DNA of 60,000 nucleotides from Membranipora membranacea (taxonomy: Eukaryota; Bryozoa; Gymnolaemata; Cheilostomatida; Membraniporidae): positions 22,792,162-22,852,161 of the forward strand of contig OU612067.1 of NCBI GenBank assembly GCA_914767715.1, given 5' to 3'. A program made the translations under genes and the position numbers. The notes beneath the pieces are model-generated. The model made no database searches, was not told where the DNA came from, and saw nothing but the letters and a program-made list of their open reading frames with translations. This document shows, piece after piece, positions 36,701-43,440 of the stretch (position 1 is its first letter; every line of letters begins with the position of its first letter).

Positions 36701-38542
36701 GTAGGGGTTTTGCAGGTATAATTTTTACCTGCAAAACCAAGATGACCTAACTTGACCCTGAAAAACCGTCTTCCCCAAAACTTGCCAAGGTCTCAACAAT
36801 TTATCGCAATATGTCACAAAAGCTACATTGTGCGGATCTCTGAGATTGCATTCTATATAGTGATGTTTTAAAGTAGATATTAAAAAATGTATCTCATTAA
36901 ACAGTCATATTAATATAAATTTTAGAGAAGATCTCTTTCTCTTTACCTCCTGCATGATAAATAACCGATAAGCTAGACATAATCAAATATGAAAACCTGA
37001 AAAGAGGTCACCCAGGGACAGGACACATCATATATAACCGGTGCACAATATATACACTCAATATATTTCTATAAATTGGGTGGTGGAAAATGCATAGAAA
37101 TGCCAGCGCATGGTGAATTATCACAATAGCTCAAGGTCGGTTAGCGTAATGGCCACGTATTTAATGCCTTGCTTCTAATCTTCCAGATTCACTTAACTCA
37201 TGTCTCAGATCTCTAATCGCAAATATAACTACTATGTAGTAACCAGGTGTGTCATCTATTTTGAGCCCAAATAGCCTGTTATTGCCAAAACTTTACTTGT
37301 ACACATATTTTGTTTTTCACCATTAGACTTTTTCAGGGATGCTTTCTGGTTCCAGAACCCCAATAGTTAGGTTACATCAGGAAATCTGCTCAAGCTTAAA
37401 GGGATGATAACTCCAGCGATATATAATTTATTTTGAATGACTGAATTTATATCACCTGACTTTGGCTTTCCAACATTAAACATTTTTTTGTTCGAAACAA
37501 ACTTGCAAATGTCATTGCACCTCAAATATATGGTACCACTAACCGTTCTAACTGATCTGAGTGTGGTATCCATCTGAGTCTGAGTTGTTTCAGATGCGGA
37601 GATATCTCATGTAGATTAGGTGGGATATTACCTTCTATCATCATTTGTGTGATTTGTATTCTCTGTGATGCCTTTGTCAGCTCTTGTAATGTCATTGACT
37701 TTACTGTTACATAATTATCAATCCGGTCAACTTGAGGTTGCCCAGCATGTCTGTACCAGACACGATAACCTAAAAGGTGAGTAATTACAGAAATCATTTG
37801 AGTTCTATATTAATGTTTTTTTTCTTACTTTTCTGTGCTCTCATCTGAACTCCAGTAAGGATGATAACGATTTATGGAACATGATTTAGAGGCATAAACA
37901 CATGTATTCCACAGTGAAGTGATCAATATGAGAGACTCAATACACTTTTAAAGGTTCTAAATCACTTCTATCACAACAAGAAAATTGAGAAGACAATCAA
38001 TAATCAAAGAATATTAATATGCATACTACATTTACTTTTACTTTTTACTTTCATTTTCATTGGTATGCTGTAGGCCTAGTTGACCTTACAAAAACAGACA
38101 CTCAATCACCATATATATTATGTTTCCTGTGCCTTGAATGGATTTCATGAACTGGAGAAGGAACAACAATAATAATTATTCCAGGAGTCAGTTGTTGATC
38201 AAGAAAACAAATTGCACGCTTTACAAGTTTGTAATTTGACTTGACTATGTTTAAAATAAATTAGCCTGTATTCAGTATGACGCCAAGGGTGAGAATGTTG
38301 GTAAAAGAGAATCAAGTGTGTATGCAGATGAATCTTGGGTAGTGCTCACTTCATTCACTATCATGTACTCCGCTCTTTTATTTACATCAATACAGCCGCA
38401 AAATTTAGAAAACGGGTTGGTATCAACAGAGGATTTATAGTATTATGAGTCTCACCTTGACCTTCTTCCTCAGTGTTACCCCTCAGCTCACTCTCCCTAG
38501 CACTGTCTGCCCCACTAGGATCCTCATTCTGCGACGTCATTT
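513..38542 (-). CDS. LRR-ROC-COR-caspase gene (ROCO GTPase fused to a caspase), whole-gene span
   Basis: Minus-strand gene of about 38 kb assembled by hand from exons with GT..AG junctions: 38456-38542, 37544-37769, LRR exons 33807-33947, 26983-27123, 25191-25331, 20210-20350 and 13488-13628, then 3451-5387, 3229-3303, 2818-2948, 2338-2499, 1923-2160, 1380-1556, 1076-1185 and 513-770. All exon phases match and the coding sum is 4104 nt (about 1367 residues plus stop). Domains: N-terminal cap about 1-103, LRRs about 104-380, Roc about 410-600, COR to about 900, linker to about 1053, caspase about 1054-1367. ROCO proteins are GTP-regulated dimers that usually end in a kinase or death domain; caspases are Asp-specific cysteine proteases activated by proximity. 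I infer a self-contained LRR-sensing, GTPase-gated death protease. The exon chain is a prediction: no transcript was available, and the number of LRR exons used may vary. Confidence 0.82.
1076..1185 (-). CDS. Caspase p10 exon with substrate-pocket loop
   Basis: 110 nt, phase 1 in and phase 0 out. It encodes FASPRNPRTGSPFIRA and a C-terminal helix, corresponding to the caspase SWRNP..GSWFIQ loop. The S1 arginine (SPRNP) is kept, while the Trp before it is Pro, which would change the S2-S4 pocket. Confidence 0.85.
1380..1556 (-). CDS. Caspase inter-subunit linker and p10 start
   Basis: 177 nt, phase 1-1. A long Asp-rich linker (DDLDTSPA, DDEIDTDTQDIS) leads to SDMIIMQSSFD, the p10 entry that in known caspases reads AD.LI.YST. 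Several Asp residues could serve as self-processing sites between large and small subunits; this is inferred from the family, not seen. Confidence 0.83.
1923..2160 (-). CDS. Caspase p20 exon 2 with catalytic His and Cys
   Basis: 238 nt, phase 0 in and phase 1 out. It holds VLTSHGDEGCIIGCD, with the catalytic His at about residue 1141 of the full protein, and KIVIVQACAGG, with the catalytic Cys at about 1184 (codon at 1932-1930). The His-Cys spacing of 43 residues is within the caspase range. The usual QACRG is QACAG here. Both catalytic residues are present, so an active protease is likely. Confidence 0.92.
2338..2499 (-). CDS. Caspase p20 exon 1 (N-terminal strand, S1 arginine)
   Basis: 162 nt, phase 0-0. 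It reads AKYQMTESRGRALIVSNHYN and then RRGSEHDYQNMKCVLEKLG, matching the caspase start Y.M....RG.ALII.N and D...M...L..LGF. The Arg in the RG motif corresponds to one of the S1-pocket arginines that fix Asp at P1. Confidence 0.88.
2818..2948 (-). CDS. Acidic linker exon before the caspase
   Basis: 131 nt, acceptor gctctcacag (phase 1), donor CAG|gttttt (phase 0). It encodes about 44 residues with many Glu, Asp and Gln (NEQEAEDAGIHMTEVEDIL). The weak donor is the least certain part. In typical initiator caspases a CARD or DED prodomain sits here; none is seen, so Roc-COR takes the place of the adaptor-binding prodomain. Confidence 0.65.
3229..3303 (-). CDS. Linker exon between COR and caspase
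   Basis: 75 nt, phase 1-1, acceptor taatttattag, donor gtaagt. It encodes about 25 residues (LEIYTEGVRVLEDFIKRE) that look helical and charged. No named domain. Confidence 0.7.
3451..5387 (-). CDS. Large exon: last LRRs, Roc GTPase and COR domain
   Basis: 1937-nt exon, acceptor ttattttttacag (phase 2) and donor gtgagt (phase 1), giving 645 full codons. It opens with LRRs (LGNLKQLTSLDVRDN, LTSIPESLF) and the typical LRR-to-Roc junction (LLSPPYAVIKQGRKALQKYL). Roc motifs: P-loop GKSGAGKTS (about residues 420-428 of the full protein), switch II DFGGH (about 474-478) and G4 THTD (about 543-546). The following roughly 400 residues match COR in length and pattern, ending in a Cys/His-bearing stretch (FYCSHCLL). 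In ROCO proteins the Roc-COR tandem binds GTP and dimerises. Unlike LRRK kinases, no kinase follows; the chain continues into a caspase. The catalytic GTPase motifs look complete. Confidence 0.93.
5521..5570 (-). pseudogene. Decayed tandem copy of the ROC-proximal LRR
   Basis: After an AG acceptor the minus strand reads LGKLEQLT and then loses frame compared with LGNLKQLTSLDVRDN at the start of the ROC exon. Upstream flanks of both copies share blocks (ccatattt, gagaatat), so this is a tandem duplicate that has lost a base and its donor. Confidence 0.6.
6400..6830 (-). mobile_element. Antisense LINE 3'-end fragment
   Basis: The minus strand encodes KSQQQSGWEVLVMHW and VQQVPKGSGDRL, matching the C-terminal end of the LINE ORF2 at 30150-30257 (KNQQQARREVLVEQW, VQQVPFGSLDGARV). 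It is followed by a GC-rich 3' region. Copied at 15480-15895. Confidence 0.6.
8042..8824 (+). pseudogene. LINE ORF1 (coiled coil, nucleic-acid-binding type), broken
   Basis: In frame from MRHDQMQKMIDNLN with one TGA (after AFMEE), then a coiled coil (8141-8410; NRIDTIERKQKETEDKQ, LKTELAAIKTKKMKEME). After a frame change come FARNDVDSVYRRRVN, a stretch like IRFKSLAIRDEF, and YKYTWTNHKQVFMRKE before TAA. This order (coiled coil, RRM-like, C-terminal domain) is that of L1-like ORF1 proteins, which coat the LINE RNA. The copy at 16780-17560 carries the same TGA. Confidence 0.75.
8990..11460 (+). pseudogene. LINE ORF2 (endonuclease-reverse transcriptase), broken
   Basis: Endonuclease motifs in order: LHLNIRSLSQK, ILSETW, NGGGIAIYVSKM, GDINIDLNPEN and an SDHKPV-like motif just before 9606. 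RT motifs: NKKATGPDRIPMQALKD, PLFKKGDKTRCNSYRPISI, KLLSMQFREYLEC, GFRSKRST, VPQGSV region with a TAG, FADDTNIF. It ends near GLEFWGHAS (about 11310). Stops and frameshifts break it into pieces (for example 9606-9860, 10352-10672 and 10948-11325). Confidence 0.8.
11470..13480. repeat. Intron repeat between LINE and LRR exon e
   Basis: No exon recognised. It shares long blocks with 18268-19658 and 30660-32300 (for example agcacagtagctaaaa, ctctggatacagcagtta, gtgcaaggtttttatacc). It is the proximal part of the LRR-unit intron carried along in each duplication. Confidence 0.65.
13488..13628 (-). CDS. LRR exon e (two leucine-rich repeats)
   Basis: 141-nt phase 2-2 exon, acceptor tttatccccacag, donor gtgagt. 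It reads ICSLTELEVLDIHCNNNLQ, then a second repeat with KKINVFACDLRRLPE. It is the intact copy nearest the ROC exon, separated from it by an 8-kb intron full of LINE sequence. Confidence 0.8.
13640..14680. repeat. Intron repeat beyond LRR exon e
   Basis: No gene recognised. Sequence matches the stretches next to the other LRR exons (25340-26350, 33960-34980). These include two GAGACGAGA-type motifs, a palindromic agcctgcaggct and the block ctctggatacagcagtaac. Confidence 0.6.
15480..15895 (-). mobile_element. Antisense LINE 3'-end fragment, second copy
   Basis: Near-identical to 6400-6830 as part of the duplicated segment, with a few substitutions. It keeps the readable VQQVPKGSGDRLSDLRARE stretch on the minus strand. 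Confidence 0.6.
16580..18267 (+). mobile_element. LINE copy 2: ORF1 and endonuclease start, RT deleted
   Basis: Carries the same ORF1 coiled-coil segment (16878-17147, identical protein to 8141-8410) and the endonuclease start (NRNGGGIAIYVSKMFEASVT, 17900-18114). It then stops at 18267, where the remaining ORF2 was lost by deletion. Part of the duplicated segment, not an independent insertion. Confidence 0.8.
18268..20205. repeat. Intron repeat with a unit-specific insertion
   Basis: 18268-19658 matches 11756-13130 and 30953-32300. From 19659 (gggccgtattctacagcacg) to about 20160 the sequence has no counterpart in the sister units, so it is an insertion of about 500 bp of unknown type. It contains a weak open stretch, but I recognise no protein family. 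Confidence 0.55.
20210..20350 (-). CDS. LRR exon d (two leucine-rich repeats)
   Basis: 141-nt phase 2-2 exon, acceptor ccctcag, donor gtgagt. It reads ICSLTELEELNLYYNENLQ, then a second repeat with KKIDVSRCNFRSLPE. It is the most divergent of the intact copies at the concave-face positions. Frame is open throughout. Confidence 0.8.
20355..22130. repeat. Intron repeat between LRR exon d and LINE copy 3
   Basis: Rearranged fragments of the LRR-unit intron, including the 28-bp LRR remnant at 21351-21378, an ATAT-rich stretch near 20900 and the block caccggagtga-type sequence near 21060. No gene. Confidence 0.55.
21351..21378 (-). pseudogene. LRR exon remnant, 28 bp left
   Basis: Only the acceptor (ccctcag) and the first codons (ICSLTELEE) remain. 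An internal deletion joins them directly to the intron sequence that normally follows the donor (tatcctctatcttaccatc on the minus strand). Confidence 0.65.
22132..23475 (+). mobile_element. LINE copy 3: truncated endonuclease and RT start
   Basis: Begins at gttgcgaggcactgcgcgtg inside the endonuclease (CEALRVRIGESG) and ends in the RT at KVLEKLLSMQF (about 23472). There it joins intron sequence tttgctgcaaattatctat. ORF pieces 22502-22852 and 22964-23491 give a well-preserved linker and RT start (FVYKKHSHNFNKNPSQMN, SNKKATGPDRIPMQALKDNK). It shares its 5' junction with the copy at 28010. Confidence 0.8.
23714..23848 (-). pseudogene. LRR pseudo-exon (sister of 32321-32455)
   Basis: Same start ICSLTELEELYLGYNETLQ, same in-frame TGA and same missing donor as the copy at 32321-32455. 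Both carry an ordinary acceptor (tgttccctcag), so inclusion in an mRNA would truncate the protein. Confidence 0.75.
24090..24196. repeat. 16-bp tandem repeat (GAGACGAGAAGCAAAA)
   Basis: About six to seven tandem units with one variant (gaaaagc). The same motif is present as about six units at 32703-32806, three to four degenerate units at 36250-36318, and only one or two at 13880, 25580 and 34200. Array length therefore differs between duplicated LRR units. Confidence 0.85.
25191..25331 (-). CDS. LRR exon c (two leucine-rich repeats)
   Basis: 141-nt phase 2-2 exon with intact acceptor and donor, the same protein as exon a at 33807-33947. It belongs to the near-identical segment copied at about 23.5-26.2 and 32.1-34.8 kb. 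An assembly duplication cannot be excluded, but the two segments differ by small indels and substitutions and have different outer flanks, which favours a real duplication. Confidence 0.78.
26350..28005. repeat. Intron repeat around LRR exon b
   Basis: Contains LRR exon 26983-27123 and flanking repeat blocks shared with 35500-36600. No other exon recognised. Confidence 0.55.
26983..27123 (-). CDS. LRR exon b (two leucine-rich repeats)
   Basis: 141-nt phase 2-2 exon, acceptor ccctcag, donor gtgagt. It reads ICSLIELEVLDIHYNKNLQ, then a second repeat with KKIYVSECDLRSIPE. Framework residues match the other copies, while the variable positions (IHYNK, YVSE) differ. No stop or frameshift was seen. 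Confidence 0.8.
28010..30430 (+). mobile_element. LINE copy 4: truncated endonuclease, RT and 3' end
   Basis: Begins at nearly the same truncation point as copy 3 (gttgcgaggcactgcgcatg). It holds the longest open pieces: 28371-29060, 29070-29651 (LDFSKAFDAINHGILIRKLK, IGVPQGSV), 29740-30033 and 29994-30257. A short deletion near 29060 removes the ATGPDRI region, and a second after FADDTNIFSTQ removes part of the palm/thumb. A GC-rich tail (about 30240-30400) is probably the 3' UTR. Dead element. Confidence 0.8.
30430..32090. repeat. Intron repeat downstream of LINE copy 4
   Basis: From about 30660 it matches 11470-12900 collinearly (gagatgtatcaagccggatg and onward). This shows that the LINE-bearing intron was part of the duplicated unit. 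No exon recognised. Confidence 0.6.
32321..32455 (-). pseudogene. LRR pseudo-exon with in-frame TGA and lost donor
   Basis: Acceptor ccctcag and the start ICSLTELEELYLGYNETLQ are kept. The codon after LPT is TGA, and the 3' end runs into ggttcat instead of the GAGAG|gtgagt donor of intact copies. The same two defects are present at 23714-23848, so the copy was dead before the surrounding segment was duplicated. Confidence 0.75.
32700..32806. repeat. 16-bp tandem repeat, copy in duplication B
   Basis: Same GAGACGAGAAGCAAAA array as at 24090-24196, with the variant gacgaaaagc unit at the same position. This supports duplication of the whole segment. Confidence 0.85.
33807..33947 (-). CDS. LRR exon a (two leucine-rich repeats)
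   Basis: 141-nt phase 2-2 exon with acceptor ttccctcag and donor gtgagt. It encodes two LRRs of about 23-24 residues, ICSLSELEVLDISMNANL followed by a GLGGMRSLKKINV type repeat, ending at a split Ser so that exons join as PES-ICSL. It is identical in protein to the exon at 25191-25331, which marks a very recent duplication. The antisense reading frame is open over the exon and should not be taken for a plus-strand gene. Confidence 0.8.
34850..35920. repeat. Intron repeat next to the broken LRR exon
   Basis: Shares blocks with 12460-12830, 19000-19340 and 26250-26640 (for example gttaggtagtaaaacat, ctgtgtcttttgcaacag), then with 26650-26960. No gene recognised. Confidence 0.55.
35927..36050 (-). 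pseudogene. Broken LRR exon (5' part and acceptor deleted)
   Basis: The reading ELEVLDTHRNPRLQTLP and onward, with the donor GGGAG|gtgagtcat, matches the other LRR exons. The stretch of about 80 bp that holds the acceptor in sister units is missing: the sequence runs from the exon interior straight into the distal intron sequence actgtcattgactgagaag. The nearest upstream AGs give a wrong phase or a stop, so this copy is probably skipped. Confidence 0.7.
36250..36320. repeat. 16-bp tandem repeat, short degenerate array
   Basis: Two clear GAGACGAGAAGCAAAA units followed by a diverged unit (gagatgacaagaaaaa) and a last gagacgagag. Confidence 0.7.
36706..36738. repeat. Perfect 13-bp stem hairpin
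   Basis: GGTTTTGCAGGTA (36706-36718), loop TAATTTT, then TACCTGCAAAACC (36726-36738). It is preceded by the G-rich gtaggggtaggggt. Could be the tip of a foldback element in the intron. Confidence 0.7.
37544..37769 (-). CDS. Exon 2: N-terminal region leading into the LRRs
   Basis: Acceptor ccttttag, donor gttagt, phase 1 in and phase 2 out, 226 nt. It encodes about 75 residues starting GYRVWYRHAGQPQ and ending HSDQLER. The last third (NIPPNLHEISPHLKQLRLRW) reads like an LRR N-terminal cap. The split codon CG+C gives Arg when joined to any LRR exon in the array, continuing as RICSL. No further domain is recognised. It could also be alternatively spliced to different LRR exons, since all share phase 2. 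Confidence 0.65.
38456..38542 (-). CDS. Exon 1 of the ROCO-caspase gene (start codon)
   Basis: The ATG at 38540-38538 lies two bases after an acceptor-like tatcgcag, so a non-coding 5' exon probably lies further upstream, or this is the unspliced first exon. The exon encodes 28 residues starting MTSQNEDPSG and rich in Glu, Ser and Asp, then splits a Gly codon at a gtgaga donor (phase 1). This matches the phase of the next exon at 37769. It shows no signal peptide, in line with an intracellular protein. Confidence 0.6.
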
Positions 38543-39120
38543 CTGCGATATATAAAGTGTTTATTTGGCATATTATAAATGGTGAGAGAATATACCCACT
38601 TATATATATTATTTGCAGTATCGAGCTTCACAACTTCTCTGCAGTTTACTAACAGTTTCTTCACCATGTGGCAAAAAACTTGAGTTGTAGATTAGAGAAG
38701 CTTTAAAAATAGAACAATACCAATACGTCTGTCTTTGAAGCGTTGGAGGTGTATAAAAAAATTCCCACAATGCAATCTTAGCCTGGAGTTCCTGTAAAAA
38801 TCAGTTTCATTATTGACCTGGGAGGGGGGAGGGGTGAGTAAAATGTAAAGTTTTGTGTTTGGAGGTTTGTGTTTGGAAAGATAACATAACTAATGGCATG
38901 GGAGGCAGAGGGAGGCAAACTCGAAAAAAACATTAAAGATTAAAATTGAAAATAATTATTTTCAGAGGCATTAACTATTGTGTATCATTTGCCCGTGGTG
39001 TAGCTTTGCACAATGGCTCACTAATAACGATGGCTCTTGTGAGAGCTTCATGCCCTCAGCACAGAGATGAAGCCCAAATGATAGGACTAGCTGATCTAGA
39101 CCAAGTTTGGTCGATTTGCC
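38543..39120. other. Upstream region of the ROCO-caspase gene
   Basis: No coding region recognised. It should contain the promoter or non-coding first exon of the minus-strand gene. A G-rich run (gggaggggggaggggtgag) lies near 38820. No clear TATA element can be assigned. Confidence 0.4.
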
Positions 39121-39128
39121 TGCACTCG

Positions 39129-39182
39129 GAGTTGCTCTTGATCCACTGGTCACGCCACGTGACCAGTTGAAGGGAGCAACTC
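39129..39182. repeat. Hairpin with two stacked stems
   Basis: Outer stem GAGTTGCTC (39129-39137) pairs with GAGCAACTC (39174-39182). Inner stem ACTGGTCACG (39145-39154) pairs with CGTGACCAGT (39158-39167) around a 3-nt loop. It lies directly beside the larger foldback at 39236-39360. Confidence 0.7.
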
Positions 39183-39235
39183 GAACTGATCGGCTCTACA
39201 AATATCCTATACAACAGCTAACATGTTATTACATC

Positions 39236-39360
39236 ACTAGAACGGTTGTTCCCTCTATCGATGTTGTGGGATATTTAAAAAGCTGTGTATCAAGGGGCCT
39301 CGATACTCGACTTTTTGTAATATCACTCCTCAACCACAGAGGGAACAAACTTGTTCTAGT
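39236..39360. repeat. 125-bp imperfect foldback (MITE-like or hairpin RNA-like)
   Basis: The whole segment folds on itself: ACTAGAAC..TTGTTCCCTCT on the left pairs with AGAGGGAACAA..GTTCTAGT on the right. The middle (AAAAAGCTGTGTATCAAG with CTCGATACTCGACTTTTT) pairs as well. It could be a miniature inverted-repeat transposon or a long hairpin precursor; nothing in the sequence decides. Confidence 0.7.
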
Positions 39361-39369
39361 ACAGTAGTG

Positions 39370-40160
39370 AGTAGACGATTGCCTCCTTCATTCTGGCGGT
39401 ATCAGAAAAGTAATACTTAGATAGGATGTCATCAAGCATAATGCAACAGCAATACACCAGGTGCAATGACACAGCTGAAAATACCACCTCACAGTGCACC
39501 AGGCCCTAAATACCGATTGTCCAACTTATCAATTGTGTCAAAATGCCACGCCAGGTTGAGCCAAATACATTTCAGGCCTACATCCCATATCCGAAAATGC
39601 CATTGCCCATATATCAGAATGCCTAAAAGAATAAGAATCACAAGGAAGATGACTCTAAGATTGGATAGGACATGCTTTGTGTATGATGTTCTAATGGGAC
39701 GACATTCATAATGGACCGAATGGTCGTAGGAAGATGGATAGGTAAGGGAAAAGAACATGCTACTTTAAAATTAACCCCACAGTCGTTATCATGTAACTGG
39801 ACTGCGTTTATAATAATCATAACTCATCACACCACAAATGGCAATACTCCTGTCACAAATAGAACTCCTCACTACCATATTAATTGAGTTGGCGGCTGGT
39901 TAAGTTCTGCCCATAACGGTGAGGATTTGTCTACTATGTGACTGGGGTGGTAAAAGTGTCAGGACTCAGCACACAGCAAATATCAGTGGTACTTTTGTAC
40001 AGTGAGTAAGTGGTGCTCAGATACACTTGGTTATAAACACCCTTCTTGAAGTGGATAAGCAGGGCTCTCAGTCTGGGAGGATTCGAAACCTGAGTTTTGA
40101 TATTAGCATGTTGCATAGTGGTATTTTAAAGGTGTAAAACACCCTGAGCATAAACAGCTG
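39370..40160. other. Intergenic sequence
   Basis: No gene, repeat or RNA recognised. Short open frames on both strands look incidental. Confidence 0.4.
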
Positions 40161-40174
40161 AGAGTACGTCTGAG

Positions 40175-40575
40175 ATGGCACTGAAATATTGTTGGGTGAA
40201 ACACCTGAGATTTGAAGATTATGTGCAAAGAATAGCTGGCAAAGCAAGTCAGAGAATGTATGTTGTTAAAAAAATGTTGCATCTAAGTATAAAGCCATTA
40301 GCTTTCATGATGTTCAAAAGTTGTGTAGTTTCCCTCTTTATGTATTTATTGTCTGCCTGTTTTGCACACGAGCATAGTTATGTACCTTAGACAAGAAATT
40401 ACTAAGGAAAGTTTTTAATTTAATTGTTAAAGACAACTCCTTGATCACATCATACATAATTTTCTAGAGCGATGCCCTCAAATGCAAGTTCCGTACTCTG
40501 GTAGCAAGGTCCTTTATTGACAAAGTATATGCATCCTTTTCTCGCAACATTTCCTGTTTGTGATAGCAAGTAAAT
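40175..40575 (+). pseudogene. Relic of a LINE reverse-transcriptase C-terminus
   Basis: The frame reading LRFEDYVQRIAGKASQRMYVV, KKMLHL and FKSCVVSLFMYLLSACF matches the post-palm region of CR1/RTE-like RTs (L.W..HV..I..KA..RLY.L, then a Y.S.VRS..EYA.P.F type motif). After a stop, further readable pieces follow in other frames. Unlike the intronic LINEs, it is a different family and older. Confidence 0.6.
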
Positions 40576-40619
40576 CAATAAAAACCTAGAGCATTTCTTG
40601 TAAACATAAAATCGTAAAT

Positions 40620-43440
40620 AATTTTAGATTTGATCCAGATGAACCAATTCATATGGACTAACCAAGGCCGTCGCCACAGGTGAAAATGAATCCATATGAT
40701 GTTAAAATATTTTTGTAAAAATATTGATTTGAAGGGATTTGAAAGGCATAACTAATGTAATGTGATGCTATTGAAATCATTGCCTGGATTTATCCGGTTC
40801 ACCTGCAAAATCACTTTTTTAACATGTCTAAAATTCCAATTTCTATTTAGCCATAATAATCTCTTGGGATCTCTGGGATCATTGTTTGATCATTGATTTA
40901 GAAATGACTTGAATAGGCAGTGCAGTGAGAGTATTATTACAGTGAGTGCAGTGAGAGGCATTATTAGTATAGGCAGTGCAGTATTATTTACATAGCTTAT
41001 CACAACTAGAATCTAATACTGGATCATTCATTAATAATATGGCATAAATTAATGTAAGGCAACATTTAGCATTGTTTATATATTATTCATCTCTGTCAAC
41101 GAGCAAAATCTGAGTTTTTAGCTTACATACTAAAATCCCCTGACTAGCCTGAGTTGAACCCAAAAATCTGAGTAACTCGGGCTAAACCTGAGTGGTTGAG
41201 AGCCCTGTCGAAAACAATGGGGAGTAAACTGTTCTCATGCTGGAGCCATACTAATAGATGGTAAATACATTAATATTTGAGTGTTGGCTATCTGTTGTCA
41301 GTCCAGAAAAGTTATTTCTGCAACCGCCAATGGCCAGTTGATACCTCCACACTCCACAATTTTTAAAAGGTGAAATAGTATGACCACTTTTCATTCTTCC
41401 AATATAAAAGGCAGAGGCACTGCTCTTTTCCAAGTTAAGTTTCTATGCCAGGATTGAGGAGTTGAGCACTAGTCATATTCAATGCTTTACTTTATTTGAA
41501 TATAGAGAGCGCTGTTTGTGATTAAGTATTTCGCAAGAAGGAAGTTCTTGATGGTTTCATTTATATCAGAATGGCTTTTCAAAGTATCCTAAACAATGTA
41601 TTATATTGGCACATTGCCAGAGGGATTGTACGAATATGGCACAGTACTCTGTGTGATGTAACCAAAGATTATTACTAAAATGTCATGACTCATGTGGAGG
41701 AACTTGTAGGACATTCCTGTTAACTGTAGCGGAACTAACTCTGTATAAGATATTATCGTACTCCCACTTCATGTGATCTTTTATCCTTGGCTCATAACAA
41801 AATATATTACAGAATCAAATCGGTACTAGGTCAAAATAAGAAGACAGGCAATGGAAATGACAATGGCATCGTTCTATTCTGACTCCAAGATGGCCCCTCA
41901 CCACTGAGCTTACTCTTGTCCAATTGTCCTTGACCATCACACACTTGAGCGGTAACCAGTTGATCGTCAACACTTAGGGTGTTGTCGCTCTGACCTGATC
42001 AAACGGTGGCTACAGGAAACTGGTACTAGTCATATCGATATACAATCAGTAATATAGGCTCACCTGGAATCAAGATTACACCTATCTAACTTGCTTGAGC
42101 ACAATCCGCTTCCTTTTAAAGCTATCCATGCAGCACCAAGTCCTCTCTCCTAGCAGCCAGCCTCTAGGTTGACTCTTCTATACGGTAAAAGTAATAAATT
42201 CCTCCTATGATTAACCAATCCTTCATTCTAGGATTCTAGAATATTCGTTTCCTTTAGTGTTTGGTTTCTACTTTCTTGTTTGGGAATAAATGTGATGTAA
42301 TATGCAGGGAGTTTTGAACATAACTCTTGAACTTTGGGATTTACCATATTTTTGTCCTAATTCCCTGATAGATTGTGGCTCAAAATGAGTGCAATGCTCG
42401 CCGGAGACCTCTATTTGTTTTAGGATAATTTGGCAATGGATGACGTTAATTTTTTAAAATCCATAGATTTCACAGAATATCATCAAAAATCTTATATATC
42501 CTGTTGGCAGATTGACAGTGAGATTTATAAGAGAATGTCATGTCACAACAAACATAGTCTCAATTGAATATTTATAGCCCTTTTGCAACAAGGAACTTAT
42601 GTGCCAATTCGGTTTCTGTTTGTTCCATTTTTTAAAGGTAGGAGTTTCAATGATTGACTCATTATTTTGTTTGAGCCTCTCTATAAAATTGGTTGCCCTA
42701 AAATAATGAGCAAACAGTTTTGTGAAGATTACAGGCGCATGGTGCAGTTGCATGAACCACGTTCCTCAGCTGAAAAACAAGCCAGTTACTGAAGCCGCAG
42801 GGGGTATCCTTGAAAAAATATATTGGTAGGGCTTTGCGCCAGCTGAGTTGATCTCTATAGTCACTACTGTTGTATATATGCCAAAATTGGTAGGGCTCGG
42901 CCCAACCAGCTCTCATTGACGATACCCCCCTGTGAAGCTGCAACTAAATGGTGCAGCCTGCTGTAATATTCTATATTTGGGAGTAACTGCCTGACTATGA
43001 AATGCCTGTGGGTAGACTTTTCTGAGAGAGTTTTTGCAAAGCGCCCTGGAATCATGCATTACAAAATAAAGTACAGTTGTGAAATACCCTTTACCAGTGG
43101 TTCCTACATATCGTAGCAGCGGGTGGATTGTGTATACCCACAAATGAGTGTAGCAAAAGAAGAGAGCTGAGCCTAGCATACACGCGCCCCAGCATGCAAT
43201 CACACGAATCCAACATGCATTCAGACAAGCACACTTTGCCTGCCATTGTACTCCTTTTTTCACCAAACAAAAGGCCTTTTGTTACACAACTCTCATAGGT
43301 GCATTGGGGCATGTCTCCCTGACATCGGCCCCCAGGGCCTATCTAACAGGGTCTTTTAGAACTGTACTTTATTCTGTAATTTGCATGATGAAAATTTCCA
43401 ATGCTCAACAACAACAATATCAGTCTGAGTGAGTCACCTG
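40620..43440. other. Intergenic sequence up to the LTR element
   Basis: No gene recognised. 40910-40990 has short direct repeats of a ggcagtgcagt motif. Two ggtagggct-type boxes at 42825 and 42887 recur in inverse orientation near 19690 (agggcctggccctaccaat). Confidence 0.4.

Larger units (their letters stand above)
36060..37540. other. Intron between exon 2 and the LRR array
   Basis: 36060-36610 is LRR-unit intron sequence. 36620-37540 is apparently single-copy with no exon recognised, apart from the hairpin at 36706-36738. Confidence 0.5.

Noticed and set aside
40061-41206. DNA transposon bounded by AGGGCTCTCA inverted repeats
   Set aside because: Only 10 bp match, no target duplication or transposase was found, and the interior holds a LINE relic. 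Chance cannot be excluded.
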